A stretch of DNA of 64,000 nt from Salipiger pentaromativorans (GTDB lineage: Bacteria > Pseudomonadota > Alphaproteobacteria > Rhodobacterales > Rhodobacteraceae): the NCBI RefSeq assembly GCF_024721115.1, contig NZ_JAMDHK010000009.1, forward strand, positions 62,001-126,000. The letters run 5' to 3'. The notes beneath the pieces are model-generated. The model made no database searches and had not been told where the DNA came from. It was given only the letters and a program-made list of their open reading frames with translations. Numbering within the stretch: the stretch's first letter is position 1; the number at the start of each line of letters is the position of its first letter. Made by a program: the position numbers and the translations under genes. Shown piece after piece: positions 48,924 to 57,943 of the stretch.

Positions 48924-51900
48924 TCACTCCGCTGCCCGGCTGCCGGGGAATTCGACCACCTGCGCACCGCGCATCTGCGCCTCGGCGCCGGTGATCGCCT
49001 CGCGCATCAGGCCGGCCAGCACCCGCACATTGGGTTCCAGCACCATGGAGTCGTGATCGCCCGGCACCTCATGCACCTCGACATGCGGCACATATTGGCC
49101 CCAGTCGTTATCGTTCATCACATAGGCGCGTTCGGAGTTGACCATGCGGCCGCCCGAAACCTGCCATTTGCCGACCAGCGGCGGGCGGTAGAGCACCAGC
49201 CGTCCGTCCCAGGGCTGCACCTGATACTGCGCCACGGCGCTCAGGAAGGCCGCCTCGATCTCGGCGTTGTGGAAGCTGTGCTGCGCCTCGGTCGTGTCCT
49301 TGGCCTGACGCTTGGCAATCTCCCAGCGGAGCCGGTTGCGCGCCCAGATCACCGGATAGAACAGCCCCTTGGCCTTCAGCTCCTGCATCTGGATCAGCAG
49401 ACGGTCCTTGCGCGACAGCGGCCGGCGCGCGGGCAGCGGCGTGTCGAGCAGCACGCACAGCGCCACCTCTTCGCCGGCAACCTCGAGCTGCCGGGCGATC
49501 TCGAAGGCGGTGATGCCGCCGCCCGAGAAGCCGCCGACCATATAGGGGCCTTCCGGCTGCACCTGCCGCATCTCTGCGATATAGTCGCGCGCGGCGTCCT
49601 GGATGCTCTGATGCGGGTCTTCGCCGCCATAAAGCCCCTTGGCCTGAAGCCCGTAGAAGGGCCGGTCCGCGCCCAGGAGATGCGCCAGATGGCGCAGGTT
49701 CAGCACGTTGCCGAACATGCCGGCCACCAGGAAGAAGGGCGTGCGCGGCCCGCCTTCGCCATCATGCATGGCGACCAGATGCTTGAAGCGGCGCTCGGGG
49801 GCCTTGGGCTGGCCTTCGGGGACGGCGCCCTCGGTGGCGATGCCGGTCTGTTCGGCAATCAGCGCGGCGCATTTGCGGATCGTCGGCGCCTCGAACAGCA
49901 CCGAGATCGGGAACTCGATGCGCCAGGCTTTCTTGACCATGGCAAAGAGCCGTACCGCGATGAGGCTGTGCCCGCCGAGATCGAAGAAACTGTCTTCGAC
50001 GCCGACGTTCTGCACGCCCAGAAGATCCTCCCAGAAGCCGACCAGCGTGCGTTCGATGTCGTTCTCGGGGGCGACGTAATCGCCTTCGAGCTGCGGGCGG
50101 TCGAATTTCTGGATCTCGCCCCTGTCCTCGGTCGAGGCGGCCGTCTGGCGGGTGAGCTGATCGAGATCCATCGACGAGATCACCACCTGAGGCACGTCGA
50201 ACGCCAGCGTGCGGGCAAAGGCGCTCACGCCCTCGGCGGGCAGGATGCCCTGGCTGAGATTATGCGCGAGGCGCTCTTCGGCGGGCGAGAGCGGCTGCGC
50301 GGCATCCTGCGGCGCGTCGGTTTCCAGCTCGGCGGCGGTGAGGCGCGGCGCGGCATGCAGGATGTCCGCCTGCGCCAGCTTGTGGATGGTGAAGCCCGAG
50401 ATCTCGACCAGCACCATGCCATCGGGGGCACAGAGCGTGATGTCGAAGCTCGCCGTCTCCGCATCGGCGCGGTTCTGCGCGGCGTTGCGCACCCAGCTCA
50501 CCACGTGATCGGTCAGCGGGGCGTGCACCCGCACGCGGGAATAGGAGACGGGCACCCAGAGATGGGTGGGCTGATAGCCCTCGATCAGCTCCATGGCCCA
50601 GCCGGTGGCGATGTCCATCAGCGCGGGGTGCAGCAGGCAGCCATCGGCGCGGGCGCTGGCCGCCAGCGACAGATCGGCGATGCCCTCGCCCTGTCCCAGC
50701 GCGCGGCTGTCGAGCACTTTCCAGCGCGGCCCGAACGCGAGCTGCACCTCCTGCGCGGCGGCGAGCTTGCCGCCGGCGGCGGCCTCGACCGGGTTGCCGC
50801 AGCGGGCGCGGATCGCGGCCAGGTCCAGCGGCGCCGGGCGCCGCATGGGGACCAGCGCCAGCGTTGCCTGTGCGGTCAGCGCAAAGCCGCGCTTGCCGCC
50901 CAGCGTCGCGTCGGCGAGCATCTCGAACCCATAGCCCTCGTCGCGCCGGGTCAACCGCAGCCGCACGTCGCGGGCGCCGCCATCGGCCACGCGCAGCGGG
51001 CGCAGGAAGGTCAGGTCGCGGATCTCGAAGCCGCCGGGCTCGTTCTGCGCCTTCAGTGCTTCGGCGGCCAGCGTCAGATAGCCGGTGCCCGGCAGCAGCG
51101 CGTCGCCGGATTTGGTGCGGTGTTCGTCGATGAACCAATCCGCCGCCGAGTAGCGCGCGGTAAAGAGCCGGTTGCCCTGCGCGTCAAAGGTCTTTTGGTC
51201 GAGCATCGGCACGCCCGCGGGCTCCACCGGCGCTTTGGGTATCTCACCTCGGCGCGCGGCCACCGCTTCGGCGGCCATGCCGACCTCGTTCCAGATGCCC
51301 CAGTTGATCGCGACGACGCGGGTCTTGCCGCCCGCGCGGGCCTGCGCGAAGGCGTTGAGATATTCGTTGGCGGCGACGTAATCCACCTGACCCGCCGGGG
51401 CGGTCACGGTGGAGGAGGAAGCGAAGAGCACGATCCAGTCGGTGCTGCCATCGGGGAAGACCTCGCCCAGCACCTGCGTGCCGTGGATCTTGGGCGTGAA
51501 CACGTCCTCGACGGAGGAGGGGCTCTTGGTCATCAGCGGGCCGTCGGCGATTACGCCGGCGCCGTGGATGACACCGGAAATCCGGCCGAAGCGCTCTTCG
51601 GCGGCCTCCTTGACGCGCTGCATCTGGGTGAGGTTGCAGACATCGACGGCGGCGATCGTCACCTGGGCGCCGGTCTCTTCCAGCGCCTGAACGGCGCGGA
51701 TGCGGCGGGCGGTGCGGTCCTGCGGGGCGTGCCGGGCCAGATAGTCGGGCCATTGCGCGCGCTCGGGCAGATCGTGCCGCGCGACCAGCACCAGATTGGC
51801 GCCCCTGGCGGCGAAATCCTGCGCCAGAGTCAGGCCGATCCCGCCGAAGCCGCCGGTGATGAGATAGGTGCCGCCTTCGGCGGCGACCGGCGCGGCCTCG

Positions 51901-54900
51901 GGCAGTGCCACCGGTTTCATGGCGCATTCGAAGCGCCGCGCCCCGCGCAGCGCCGCGATGGCATTGGCCGGTTCGGAGAGCAGCTCTTCGAGCACTTGCA
52001 GGGTCAGCGTCTCGAGGGCTGCGTCGCGGGCGGCCTGCGCCTTGCGGCCGCCGAAGAGCCCGGTCTGGGCGGTTTCGGGCAGCGTCAGATCGAGCGTCGA
52101 GACGCTGACCCCCGGCAATTCGCGCGGGATCACGCGGGCGGGGCCGGCGACGGTCGCCTTGGAAGGATAGGGCAGCGCCTCGTCGCGCAGGCGGGCGGCG
52201 CCGTTTGTCACCACGGTCAGATGCAGCGGGCGTGGCAGGTTTTCCTCGGCCACGGCCTGGGCGAGAAAGAGCAGAGAATAAAAGCCCTGTTCCTGCACCC
52301 GGTGGAAGAAGCTGGAGCCGGGGCGGTGATGCTCGCCTTCGGTGACCATCCAGAAATGCGCGATGCGCGTAGGCACATGGCCGCGCAGCGCCAGATCCTG
52401 CACCAGCAGGTCATAGCCTTCGCGGCCGCGTTCGGAGGCCAGCAGGTAAGAGGTGTCGGACAGCCGGGTAAAGCTGTCGCCCGGGCGCACCTCGACGACG
52501 GTATGACCGGCCGCTTTCAGCTTCGCGGCGGCGCGGGCGGCGAGCCCGGCCTCGTCCATGAAGATCAGCCAGCATTGCGGATCGGCATCGGCGAGCCCTT
52601 CGGCCACATCGACCTCGACCTCGGCCGCGCGCGGGCGCCAGACCGGCTTCCAGCCCCATTCCGCCACATCGTCGCTGCGCATCAGATATTGCGGCGCGGT
52701 GTCGGACTGGCGCTTGCCGGGGGCGATGAAATAGGGCGCGCGCTGGAAGGCGTAAGAGGGCAGCACCACGCGATTGCGGCGCGCCTCGCCCCAGATCTGG
52801 CTCCAGTCGATCGGCGCGCCGAGCGCCCAGAGACGGCCCAGAACCTCGAACATGTGCTTGTCGTCGGCGATGGCATCGTCGCGGTGGCGCAGCGAGGACA
52901 GGACCTGCTGACCGGGGACGTCGGGATGCTGGCGGGCAAGTGCGGACAGCGCCTTGCCGGGGCCGACTTCGAGGAAGATGCGGTTCGGCTGGGCCAGAGT
53001 GCCGATGCAGTCGGCGAAAAACACGGTGCCGCGCAGATGCTCGACCCAGTAATCGGGCGAGGTCGCCTGTTCCGGCGTCATGAGCTGGCCGGTGCGGTTC
53101 GAGGTCAGCGGGATCTGCGGGGGGAAGAGGTCGATAGAGCGCAGATAGGCGCGGAACTGATCGAGGATCGGCTCCAGCATCCGGCTGTGCGCGGCGATGT
53201 CGATCTGGATGCGCTGGCAGTCGATGCTTTCGGATTTGAGCCGGGCTTCCAGCGCATCGAGCGCCGCCTGCGGGCCGGAGGCCACGGTCAGCTCAGGCGC
53301 GTTGACGGCGCCGAGGTCGAGATCTTCGCCGAGATAGGGTTGCAGCGCCTCGGCCGTGAGATTGACCGAGAGCATGCCGCCGGCGGGCACGCTGTCGAAG
53401 AGCCGACCGCGCAGATGCACGAGGCCGATGCAATCCTCGAAGCTCATCACGCCGGCCAGGCAGGCGGCGGTGTTCTCGCCCATGGAATGGCCGGCCAACG
53501 CCGCGGGCGTCACGCCCCAACTCATCCAGAGCTGGGCCAGCGCGTATTCGGTGATCATGATCAGCGGCAGTTGCAGCGAGGGGCGGGTCAGCGCGGCGTC
53601 CGCGTCTTCGCGGGCGCCGTCTTCCGGCAGCCACAGCGCGCGGATGTCGTGGTCGGAGATCTCGGCCAGCGCGTCGAGGCCGCGGTCCATCCATTCGGCG
53701 AAGACCGGCTCGGTCTCGTAGAGATCATGCGCCATGCCCGCATATTGCGCGCCGCCGCCGGGGAACATGAAGACGGTCTCGGGCCGGTCCAGCGCGCTGT
53801 GGGAATGCACCCGGCGCGGCGCGTCCTCCTCCAGCAGCCGGGCGGCCTCCTCATGGTTTTCGGCCACCACGATACGGCGCTTTTCAAAGGCGCGGCGGCC
53901 TTCTTTCAGCGTCCAGGCAACATCGGCGAGCGGCTGCTCGGGATGCGCGCGCAGATGCGCGGCAAGGCGCTTTGCGCCCTCGTCCAGCGCCGCCTTGCTG
54001 CGGGCGGAAAGGGTCAGGATCTGGAACGGCCAGTCGCTTTCGCCCGAGGGCGCGCGCGCGGGCGCCTCTTCCAGCACCACATGCGCGTTGGTCCCGCCGA
54101 CGCCAAGCGCGTTGACCCCGGCGCGGCGCGGACGACCGGTCTGCGGCCAGGGGGTGAGGCTGTCGTTAACCATGAAGGGCGAGGTGTCGAAATCAATCGC
54201 CGGGTTCGGCGCCTCATAGCCCAGCGAGGGCGGAATCTCGCCCTCGTGCAGCGCCAGCGAGGTCTTGATCAGCCCGGCGACCCCTGCCGCCGTATCGAGG
54301 TGGCCGATATTGGTTTTCACCGATCCGATGCGGCAATGGCCCGTGGCCTCTGCGGTTTCGCGGAAAGCCTGGGTCAGCGCGGCGACCTCGATCGGGTCGC
54401 CCAGATAGGTGCCGGTGCCGTGGCATTCCACATAATCCACCGTATCCGAGTCGATCCCCGCCACCGCCTGCGCTTCGGCGATCGCCTGAGCCTGACCGTC
54501 CACGGAGGGCGCCAGATAGCCGGCCTTTTGCGCGCCATCGTTGTTGACGGCCGATCCCTTGATCACCGCATAGATATGGTCGCCGTCGGCGATGGCATCC
54601 GCCAGCCGGCGCAGCACCACGACCCCCGCGCCCGAGCCGAACACCGTGCCCTGGGCGCGGTGGTCGAAGGCATGGCATTCGCCGTCCGGCGAGAGGATCT
54701 CGTTTTCCTTGTAGAGGTAGCCACGGCCCTGCGGCAGCTCGATGGTCACGCCCCCGGCGATCGCCATGTCGCATTCGCCGTTGAGCAGCGCCTGCGCGGC
54801 GTAATGGGTGGCCACCAGCGAGGTCGAGCAGGCGGTTTGCAGGTTGATCGAGGGCCCGTGCAGGTCGAGCACATGGCTCAGCCGGGTGGTCATGAAATCC

Positions 54901-55382
54901 TTGTCATTGCCGGTGTGGCGCAGCAGGAACATGCCGGTGTTCTCGACCAGATCCGGGTTCGAACAGACGTTGAAATAGAAATAGCTGCCCATGCCGCAGC
55001 CCGCGAACACGCCGACCTGACCGTCGAAAGTCTCGGGTACGTGGCCGGCGTTCTCCAGCGCTTCCCAGGCGGTTTCCAGGAACTGCCGGTGCTGCGGATC
55101 CATGATCGCCGCTTCCTTGGGCGAGAACCCGAAGAACTCGGCATCGAACATCTCGAAATCATCGAGCGGCGCGGCGAAGGGCACGTAATCCTTGTGGCGG
55201 ATCAGGCCGGGATCCTCGCCCGCTGCCAGCAGCTCCTCCTCCGACAGCCGGCGGATGGCGCTGCGGCCCGCGCGCAGGTTTTCCCAATAGCGCAGAATGC
55301 TGTCCGCACCCGGAAGATGCGCCGCCATGCCGACGATGGCGATGTCGTTTTCGCCCGTTTGCTGCTGCGTTTCTGCGCTCAT
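48924..55382 (-). CDS. Type I polyketide synthase, single module KS-AT-KR-DH-ACP-TE
   Basis: A 2152-residue PKS. The KS is at residues 11-440 with the triad Cys185 (TACSTSL), His321 (ECHGTGT) and His361 (NIGHLD). The AT (535-835) has Ser633 in GHSMGE, suggesting malonyl-CoA. The KR (about 1170-1380) has TYLITGGFGGIG, Ser in FASSS and Tyr1335/Asn1339 in DYVAAN. The DH (about 1405-1675) has His1421 and Asp1590, with one extra residue in the HxxxGxxxxP motif. The ACP has Ser1806 (LGGHSLIAV). The TE (1880-2135) has Ser1953 (GFSGGG) and His2110. KR before DH is unusual for a modular PKS. It starts at ATG 55382 and is the first gene of the operon 55382-42586. The TE should release the final product. 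Confidence 0.95.
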   Translation of the reverse strand: MSAETQQQTGENDIAIVGMAAHLPGADSILRYWENLRAGRSAIRRLSEEELLAAGEDPGLIRHKDYVPFAAPLDDFEMFDAEFFGFSPKEAAIMDPQHRQFLETAWEALENAGHVPETFDGQVGVFAGCGMGSYFYFNVCSNPDLVENTGMFLLRHTGNDKDFMTTRLSHVLDLHGPSINLQTACSTSLVATHYAAQALLNGECDMAIAGGVTIELPQGRGYLYKENEILSPDGECHAFDHRAQGTVFGSGAGVVVLRRLADAIADGDHIYAVIKGSAVNNDGAQKAGYLAPSVDGQAQAIAEAQAVAGIDSDTVDYVECHGTGTYLGDPIEVAALTQAFRETAEATGHCRIGSVKTNIGHLDTAAGVAGLIKTSLALHEGEIPPSLGYEAPNPAIDFDTSPFMVNDSLTPWPQTGRPRRAGVNALGVGGTNAHVVLEEAPARAPSGESDWPFQILTLSARSKAALDEGAKRLAAHLRAHPEQPLADVAWTLKEGRRAFEKRRIVVAENHEEAARLLEEDAPRRVHSHSALDRPETVFMFPGGGAQYAGMAHDLYETEPVFAEWMDRGLDALAEISDHDIRALWLPEDGAREDADAALTRPSLQLPLIMITEYALAQLWMSWGVTPAALAGHSMGENTAACLAGVMSFEDCIGLVHLRGRLFDSVPAGGMLSVNLTAEALQPYLGEDLDLGAVNAPELTVASGPQAALDALEARLKSESIDCQRIQIDIAAHSRMLEPILDQFRAYLRSIDLFPPQIPLTSNRTGQLMTPEQATSPDYWVEHLRGTVFFADCIGTLAQPNRIFLEVGPGKALSALARQHPDVPGQQVLSSLRHRDDAIADDKHMFEVLGRLWALGAPIDWSQIWGEARRNRVVLPSYAFQRAPYFIAPGKRQSDTAPQYLMRSDDVAEWGWKPVWRPRAAEVEVDVAEGLADADPQCWLIFMDEAGLAARAAAKLKAAGHTVVEVRPGDSFTRLSDTSYLLASERGREGYDLLVQDLALRGHVPTRIAHFWMVTEGEHHRPGSSFFHRVQEQGFYSLLFLAQAVAEENLPRPLHLTVVTNGAARLRDEALPYPSKATVAGPARVIPRELPGVSVSTLDLTLPETAQTGLFGGRKAQAARDAALETLTLQVLEELLSEPANAIAALRGARRFECAMKPVALPEAAPVAAEGGTYLITGGFGGIGLTLAQDFAARGANLVLVARHDLPERAQWPDYLARHAPQDRTARRIRAVQALEETGAQVTIAAVDVCNLTQMQRVKEAAEERFGRISGVIHGAGVIADGPLMTKSPSSVEDVFTPKIHGTQVLGEVFPDGSTDWIVLFASSSTVTAPAGQVDYVAANEYLNAFAQARAGGKTRVVAINWGIWNEVGMAAEAVAARRGEIPKAPVEPAGVPMLDQKTFDAQGNRLFTARYSAADWFIDEHRTKSGDALLPGTGYLTLAAEALKAQNEPGGFEIRDLTFLRPLRVADGGARDVRLRLTRRDEGYGFEMLADATLGGKRGFALTAQATLALVPMRRPAPLDLAAIRARCGNPVEAAAGGKLAAAQEVQLAFGPRWKVLDSRALGQGEGIADLSLAASARADGCLLHPALMDIATGWAMELIEGYQPTHLWVPVSYSRVRVHAPLTDHVVSWVRNAAQNRADAETASFDITLCAPDGMVLVEISGFTIHKLAQADILHAAPRLTAAELETDAPQDAAQPLSPAEERLAHNLSQGILPAEGVSAFARTLAFDVPQVVISSMDLDQLTRQTAASTEDRGEIQKFDRPQLEGDYVAPENDIERTLVGFWEDLLGVQNVGVEDSFFDLGGHSLIAVRLFAMVKKAWRIEFPISVLFEAPTIRKCAALIAEQTGIATEGAVPEGQPKAPERRFKHLVAMHDGEGGPRTPFFLVAGMFGNVLNLRHLAHLLGADRPFYGLQAKGLYGGEDPHQSIQDAARDYIAEMRQVQPEGPYMVGGFSGGGITAFEIARQLEVAGEEVALCVLLDTPLPARRPLSRKDRLLIQMQELKAKGLFYPVIWARNRLRWEIAKRQAKDTTEAQHSFHNAEIEAAFLSAVAQYQVQPWDGRLVLYRPPLVGKWQVSGGRMVNSERAYVMNDNDWGQYVPHVEVHEVPGDHDSMVLEPNVRVLAGLMREAITGAEAQMRGAQVVEFPGSRAAE

Positions 55383-55395
55383 GACCTGATACCCC

Positions 55396-55407
55396 GTCAC
55401 ATGTGAC
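55396..55407. promoter_or_regulatory. 12-bp palindrome just upstream of the PKS gene
   Basis: GTCACATGTGAC is a perfect palindrome 14 bp before the PKS start codon. It could be an operator overlapping the ribosome-binding region, or a weak CRP-like site. Confidence 0.35.
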
Positions 55408-55569
55408 CTGTCCCTTCCGGTAAAGGAGGAATGGGGAGAAAATGCGGCGCTTTTTAGGTATCCACCCCGAGATCGCCACGATTCATCGGCTTGCGCCCAT
55501 GGCTTGTTATGCACTGGGGGACAGTGTCGCAAACAAGGGGAATTGTTGCCAATATGGAACCGGTGGCGT

Positions 55570-56937
55570 TTATCCGCCCACGCTGGCCAGTGCCACAATT
55601 CCGGGCCAGTTGATGGTTGCCGCCAGCGCCGCGAGGCCGAATCCGATCACCGCGAAAACCGCGTCATGCAGCGGATCCCATGCCCCCATGCGCCGCGCCA
55701 GCCAGACCACCACCGGATAGGCCAGCAGAAAGGCCGTGCCCATGCCGAGCAGCGCGCCGATCAGCCCGGCCATCTCGAGCCCGGCAAGGATGCAGCCGAT
55801 CATCAGCACCGCGCGCGCCAGCGCGAGGACAAAGAAGCTGCGGCTGTCGCCCGCTGCAAGCGCCGCCTGATCGTAGGTCTGCACGATGATCTGCGGCATC
55901 TGCATGCAGGCGACGATCACCGCCACCGCCCCGGCCGCCGCGTAGCGCGGATCGTAAAGCAGATCGACGATCCAGCCGCCCAGCATGGCGAAGCCGCCGA
56001 CCATCAGGATCAGCATCGCGGTGACGGCGAAGCGCATCTTGCGCAGGCGCAGGAAATTTTCGCGGCTTTGGGTCGGCGGGGTCTCGCGATAGATCGGGAT
56101 GAGGATCTTGCGCGTGACCATGCCGCCCAGAAGCATCGGGAAGGAGGCCAGGAAATAGCCGATATTGTAGACCCCGAAGTGATCGAGCGAGAGGTATTTG
56201 CCGATCAGGAGCTTGTCGCTCTGGCTGAAGAAGAAACCGCAGACGGTCGACAGAAAGATCCACTTTCCGAAATTCACCAACTCGTCGGCGGCGGCTTTTT
56301 CCCAGCGGAACCGGTTGCGTTCGCCCGGCAGGAAGAGCCAGTTGATGATCACCTCGACGACGCTGCTGAAGATGCCGCTCAGCACCAGCGCCCAGACCGA
56401 ACCGGTGAGCCAGGCAAGCAGGATCGCGGTCAGCAGCCCGACGACCTGGGTGACGAATTCCAGAAGCGTCACCCGGCCCAGCAGCAGATGGCGGTTCGCC
56501 GTGTCCATGCGGGTGGGGCGGAACCCGAGGATGAGCAGCGCCAGCCCGGCCACCGGCAGGATCTGCAACAGCTGCGGCTCGTCATAGAACCAGGCCATGG
56601 GCCAGGCCAGCCCGCAGGCGACCAGCCAGAGCCCGGCGCCGCGCAGCACCTGTATGGTCCAGGCCGTGTTGAGAAAATCGCGTTCGTCGCCGCGCTTGCT
56701 TTGCAGGATCGCGGGGGTGACGCCGACGTCGGAAAACTGTTGCAGCCCCATCATGAAGACCGAGACCAGCGCCATCAGGCCGAAAGCCTCGGGGAACAGC
56801 AATCGCGTCAGGATCAGGTTCGATGCCAGCCGCAGCACCTGGCTGAAGCCAAAGCCGCCGACGGTCAGCAGCGACGACCGCAGCGCGCGCGCGGTGAGCG
56901 AACTGCCCTGCACCCGGTGCCAGAATGTCATGCTCAT
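55570..56937 (-). CDS. Wzx-type oligosaccharide flippase
   Basis: A 455-residue membrane protein with about 12-14 hydrophobic segments, in the polysaccharide-exporter/MATE-like fold. It begins with the typical LRSSLLTVGGFGFSQVLRLASNLILTRLLFPEAFGLMALVSVF. Basic residues in loops and the repeated helical pairs are those of Wzx/RfbX. It moves the undecaprenyl-linked repeat unit to the periplasm for Wzy. Its ATG overlaps the stop of the GT2 gene (ATGA at 56934-56937), so they form an operon that reads toward the PKS gene, with a 187-bp gap. Confidence 0.9.
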   Translation of the reverse strand: MSMTFWHRVQGSSLTARALRSSLLTVGGFGFSQVLRLASNLILTRLLFPEAFGLMALVSVFMMGLQQFSDVGVTPAILQSKRGDERDFLNTAWTIQVLRGAGLWLVACGLAWPMAWFYDEPQLLQILPVAGLALLILGFRPTRMDTANRHLLLGRVTLLEFVTQVVGLLTAILLAWLTGSVWALVLSGIFSSVVEVIINWLFLPGERNRFRWEKAAADELVNFGKWIFLSTVCGFFFSQSDKLLIGKYLSLDHFGVYNIGYFLASFPMLLGGMVTRKILIPIYRETPPTQSRENFLRLRKMRFAVTAMLILMVGGFAMLGGWIVDLLYDPRYAAAGAVAVIVACMQMPQIIVQTYDQAALAAGDSRSFFVLALARAVLMIGCILAGLEMAGLIGALLGMGTAFLLAYPVVVWLARRMGAWDPLHDAVFAVIGFGLAALAATINWPGIVALASVGG

Positions 56938-57791
56938 CGTCCGCGGCTCCATCCGCTTGCTGCCGGGCGCAGCCGGACCGCCAGCGCCACGCCGGCATAG
57001 ACCGCAAAGCCCAGCGGATCGCGCAGGGCCATGGCGAGCTTGCGGGCGGTCGGGAAGGGGGCCTTGTCGTCGTTCTGCAAAAGCGCGGCATAGCGCGCTT
57101 CGATCTGGGTCACGCCGGCATCCTGCCGTCGCCGCACCCGCACCAGGTTTCCGAACCCTTCGGCGATGGGCCAGTCGTAAGAGGCGGGGACAGAGATACG
57201 CTCGTCGGGGGTGAAGCTGAGGCGCACGAATGTGTCGTCCGAGATGATGTCGGGGAAACGCGCCCAGCGGGCGCGGCCGCTGGCGTTCACGGCAAAGACG
57301 CCGCAGCCCGGCACGCCTTGCGCCATGAAGGGCACCTGCCGCCAGATGCGGGCATAAGCGCGCGAGATCCAGCCGCGGGCGGTGATGTTGACCCGGCCGC
57401 TGGCATAGCGGGGCGCCTCGGTGGAGAGGGTATCGCGAATCTGTGCCAGAAGTTCCGGGCTCACGGTCACGTCGGCATCGAGATAGATGCGGATCGCCCC
57501 GCGTGCGGCGGCGTCGCCGGCGTTCAGCGCGGCGAGCTTGCCGCCTTCGGCACGCTCGATCACCGTGAGGGCCCAGCCGCGCGCAGCAAAGGCCGGCGCT
57601 TCGGCGCGGGCCCGTTCGGCGGTGTCGTCGCGGCAGCCGTTGGCGATCACGATCACCTCGACCGGGGCGGTATCGGACCAGTGCGATGCGCAGAGCGCCC
57701 TCAGGCATTGCGCAATCAGCGCTGCCTCATTACTCGCCGGTAGGATCACCGAAACCGCGGGTGTTCCGGCAGTTTTTCGATTATCCGTCAT
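56934..57791 (-). CDS. Glycosyltransferase family 2
   Basis: A 285-residue GT-A glycosyltransferase. It begins AVSVILPASNEAALIAQCLRAL, with VIVIANGCRDDTAERA for the nucleotide site and IYLDADVTVSPEL for the DxD metal site. DIISDDTFVRLSF gives the acidic catalytic motif, and a Tyr/Arg-rich C-terminus with a hydrophobic stretch (GFAVYAGVALAVRL) may touch the membrane. It adds a sugar to a lipid-linked intermediate before Wzx export. ATG 57791 (MTDNRKTAG) begins just before the first strand; upstream codons read through a promoter region. It is divergent from 57944 across a 22-bp palindrome. Confidence 0.85.
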   Translation of the reverse strand: MTDNRKTAGTPAVSVILPASNEAALIAQCLRALCASHWSDTAPVEVIVIANGCRDDTAERARAEAPAFAARGWALTVIERAEGGKLAALNAGDAAARGAIRIYLDADVTVSPELLAQIRDTLSTEAPRYASGRVNITARGWISRAYARIWRQVPFMAQGVPGCGVFAVNASGRARWARFPDIISDDTFVRLSFTPDERISVPASYDWPIAEGFGNLVRVRRRQDAGVTQIEARYAALLQNDDKAPFPTARKLAMALRDPLGFAVYAGVALAVRLRPAASGWSRGR

Positions 57792-57898
57792 TATCCGTAC
57801 CCAAGCGGTCACACATGCACTATTTCCTGGCCATAGATGTGACGGGCCTGCCATCAAACTGTGGCCAAAAAAAGAAATCGAATAGAAGTTGTCGTAAT

Positions 57899-57920
57899 TT
57901 CCGGACAAATTTGTCCGGAA
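57899..57920. promoter_or_regulatory. Perfect 22-bp palindrome between divergent glycosyltransferase genes
   Basis: TTCCGGACAAA is followed directly by its exact reverse complement. It lies 24 bp before the GTG at 57944 and 108 bp before the ATG at 57791, a strong candidate operator for a dimeric regulator. An A-rich run sits 20 bp away. Confidence 0.6.
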
Positions 57921-57943
57921 CAAGCCTGAGAGCGGGGGAACGC

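Noticed and set aside
43247-55382. A siderophore pathway like the Agrobacterium cluster that contains Atu3671
   Set aside because: No TonB receptor, siderophore exporter, ornithine hydroxylase or Fur-type context is present; only the monooxygenase family is shared.
49053-55406. A 2117-residue open frame on the plus strand
   Set aside because: It is the antisense of the PKS gene. Composition (His, Arg, Gly, Ala-rich, no domains) is typical of a shadow frame in GC-rich coding DNA, while the minus strand carries complete PKS domains.
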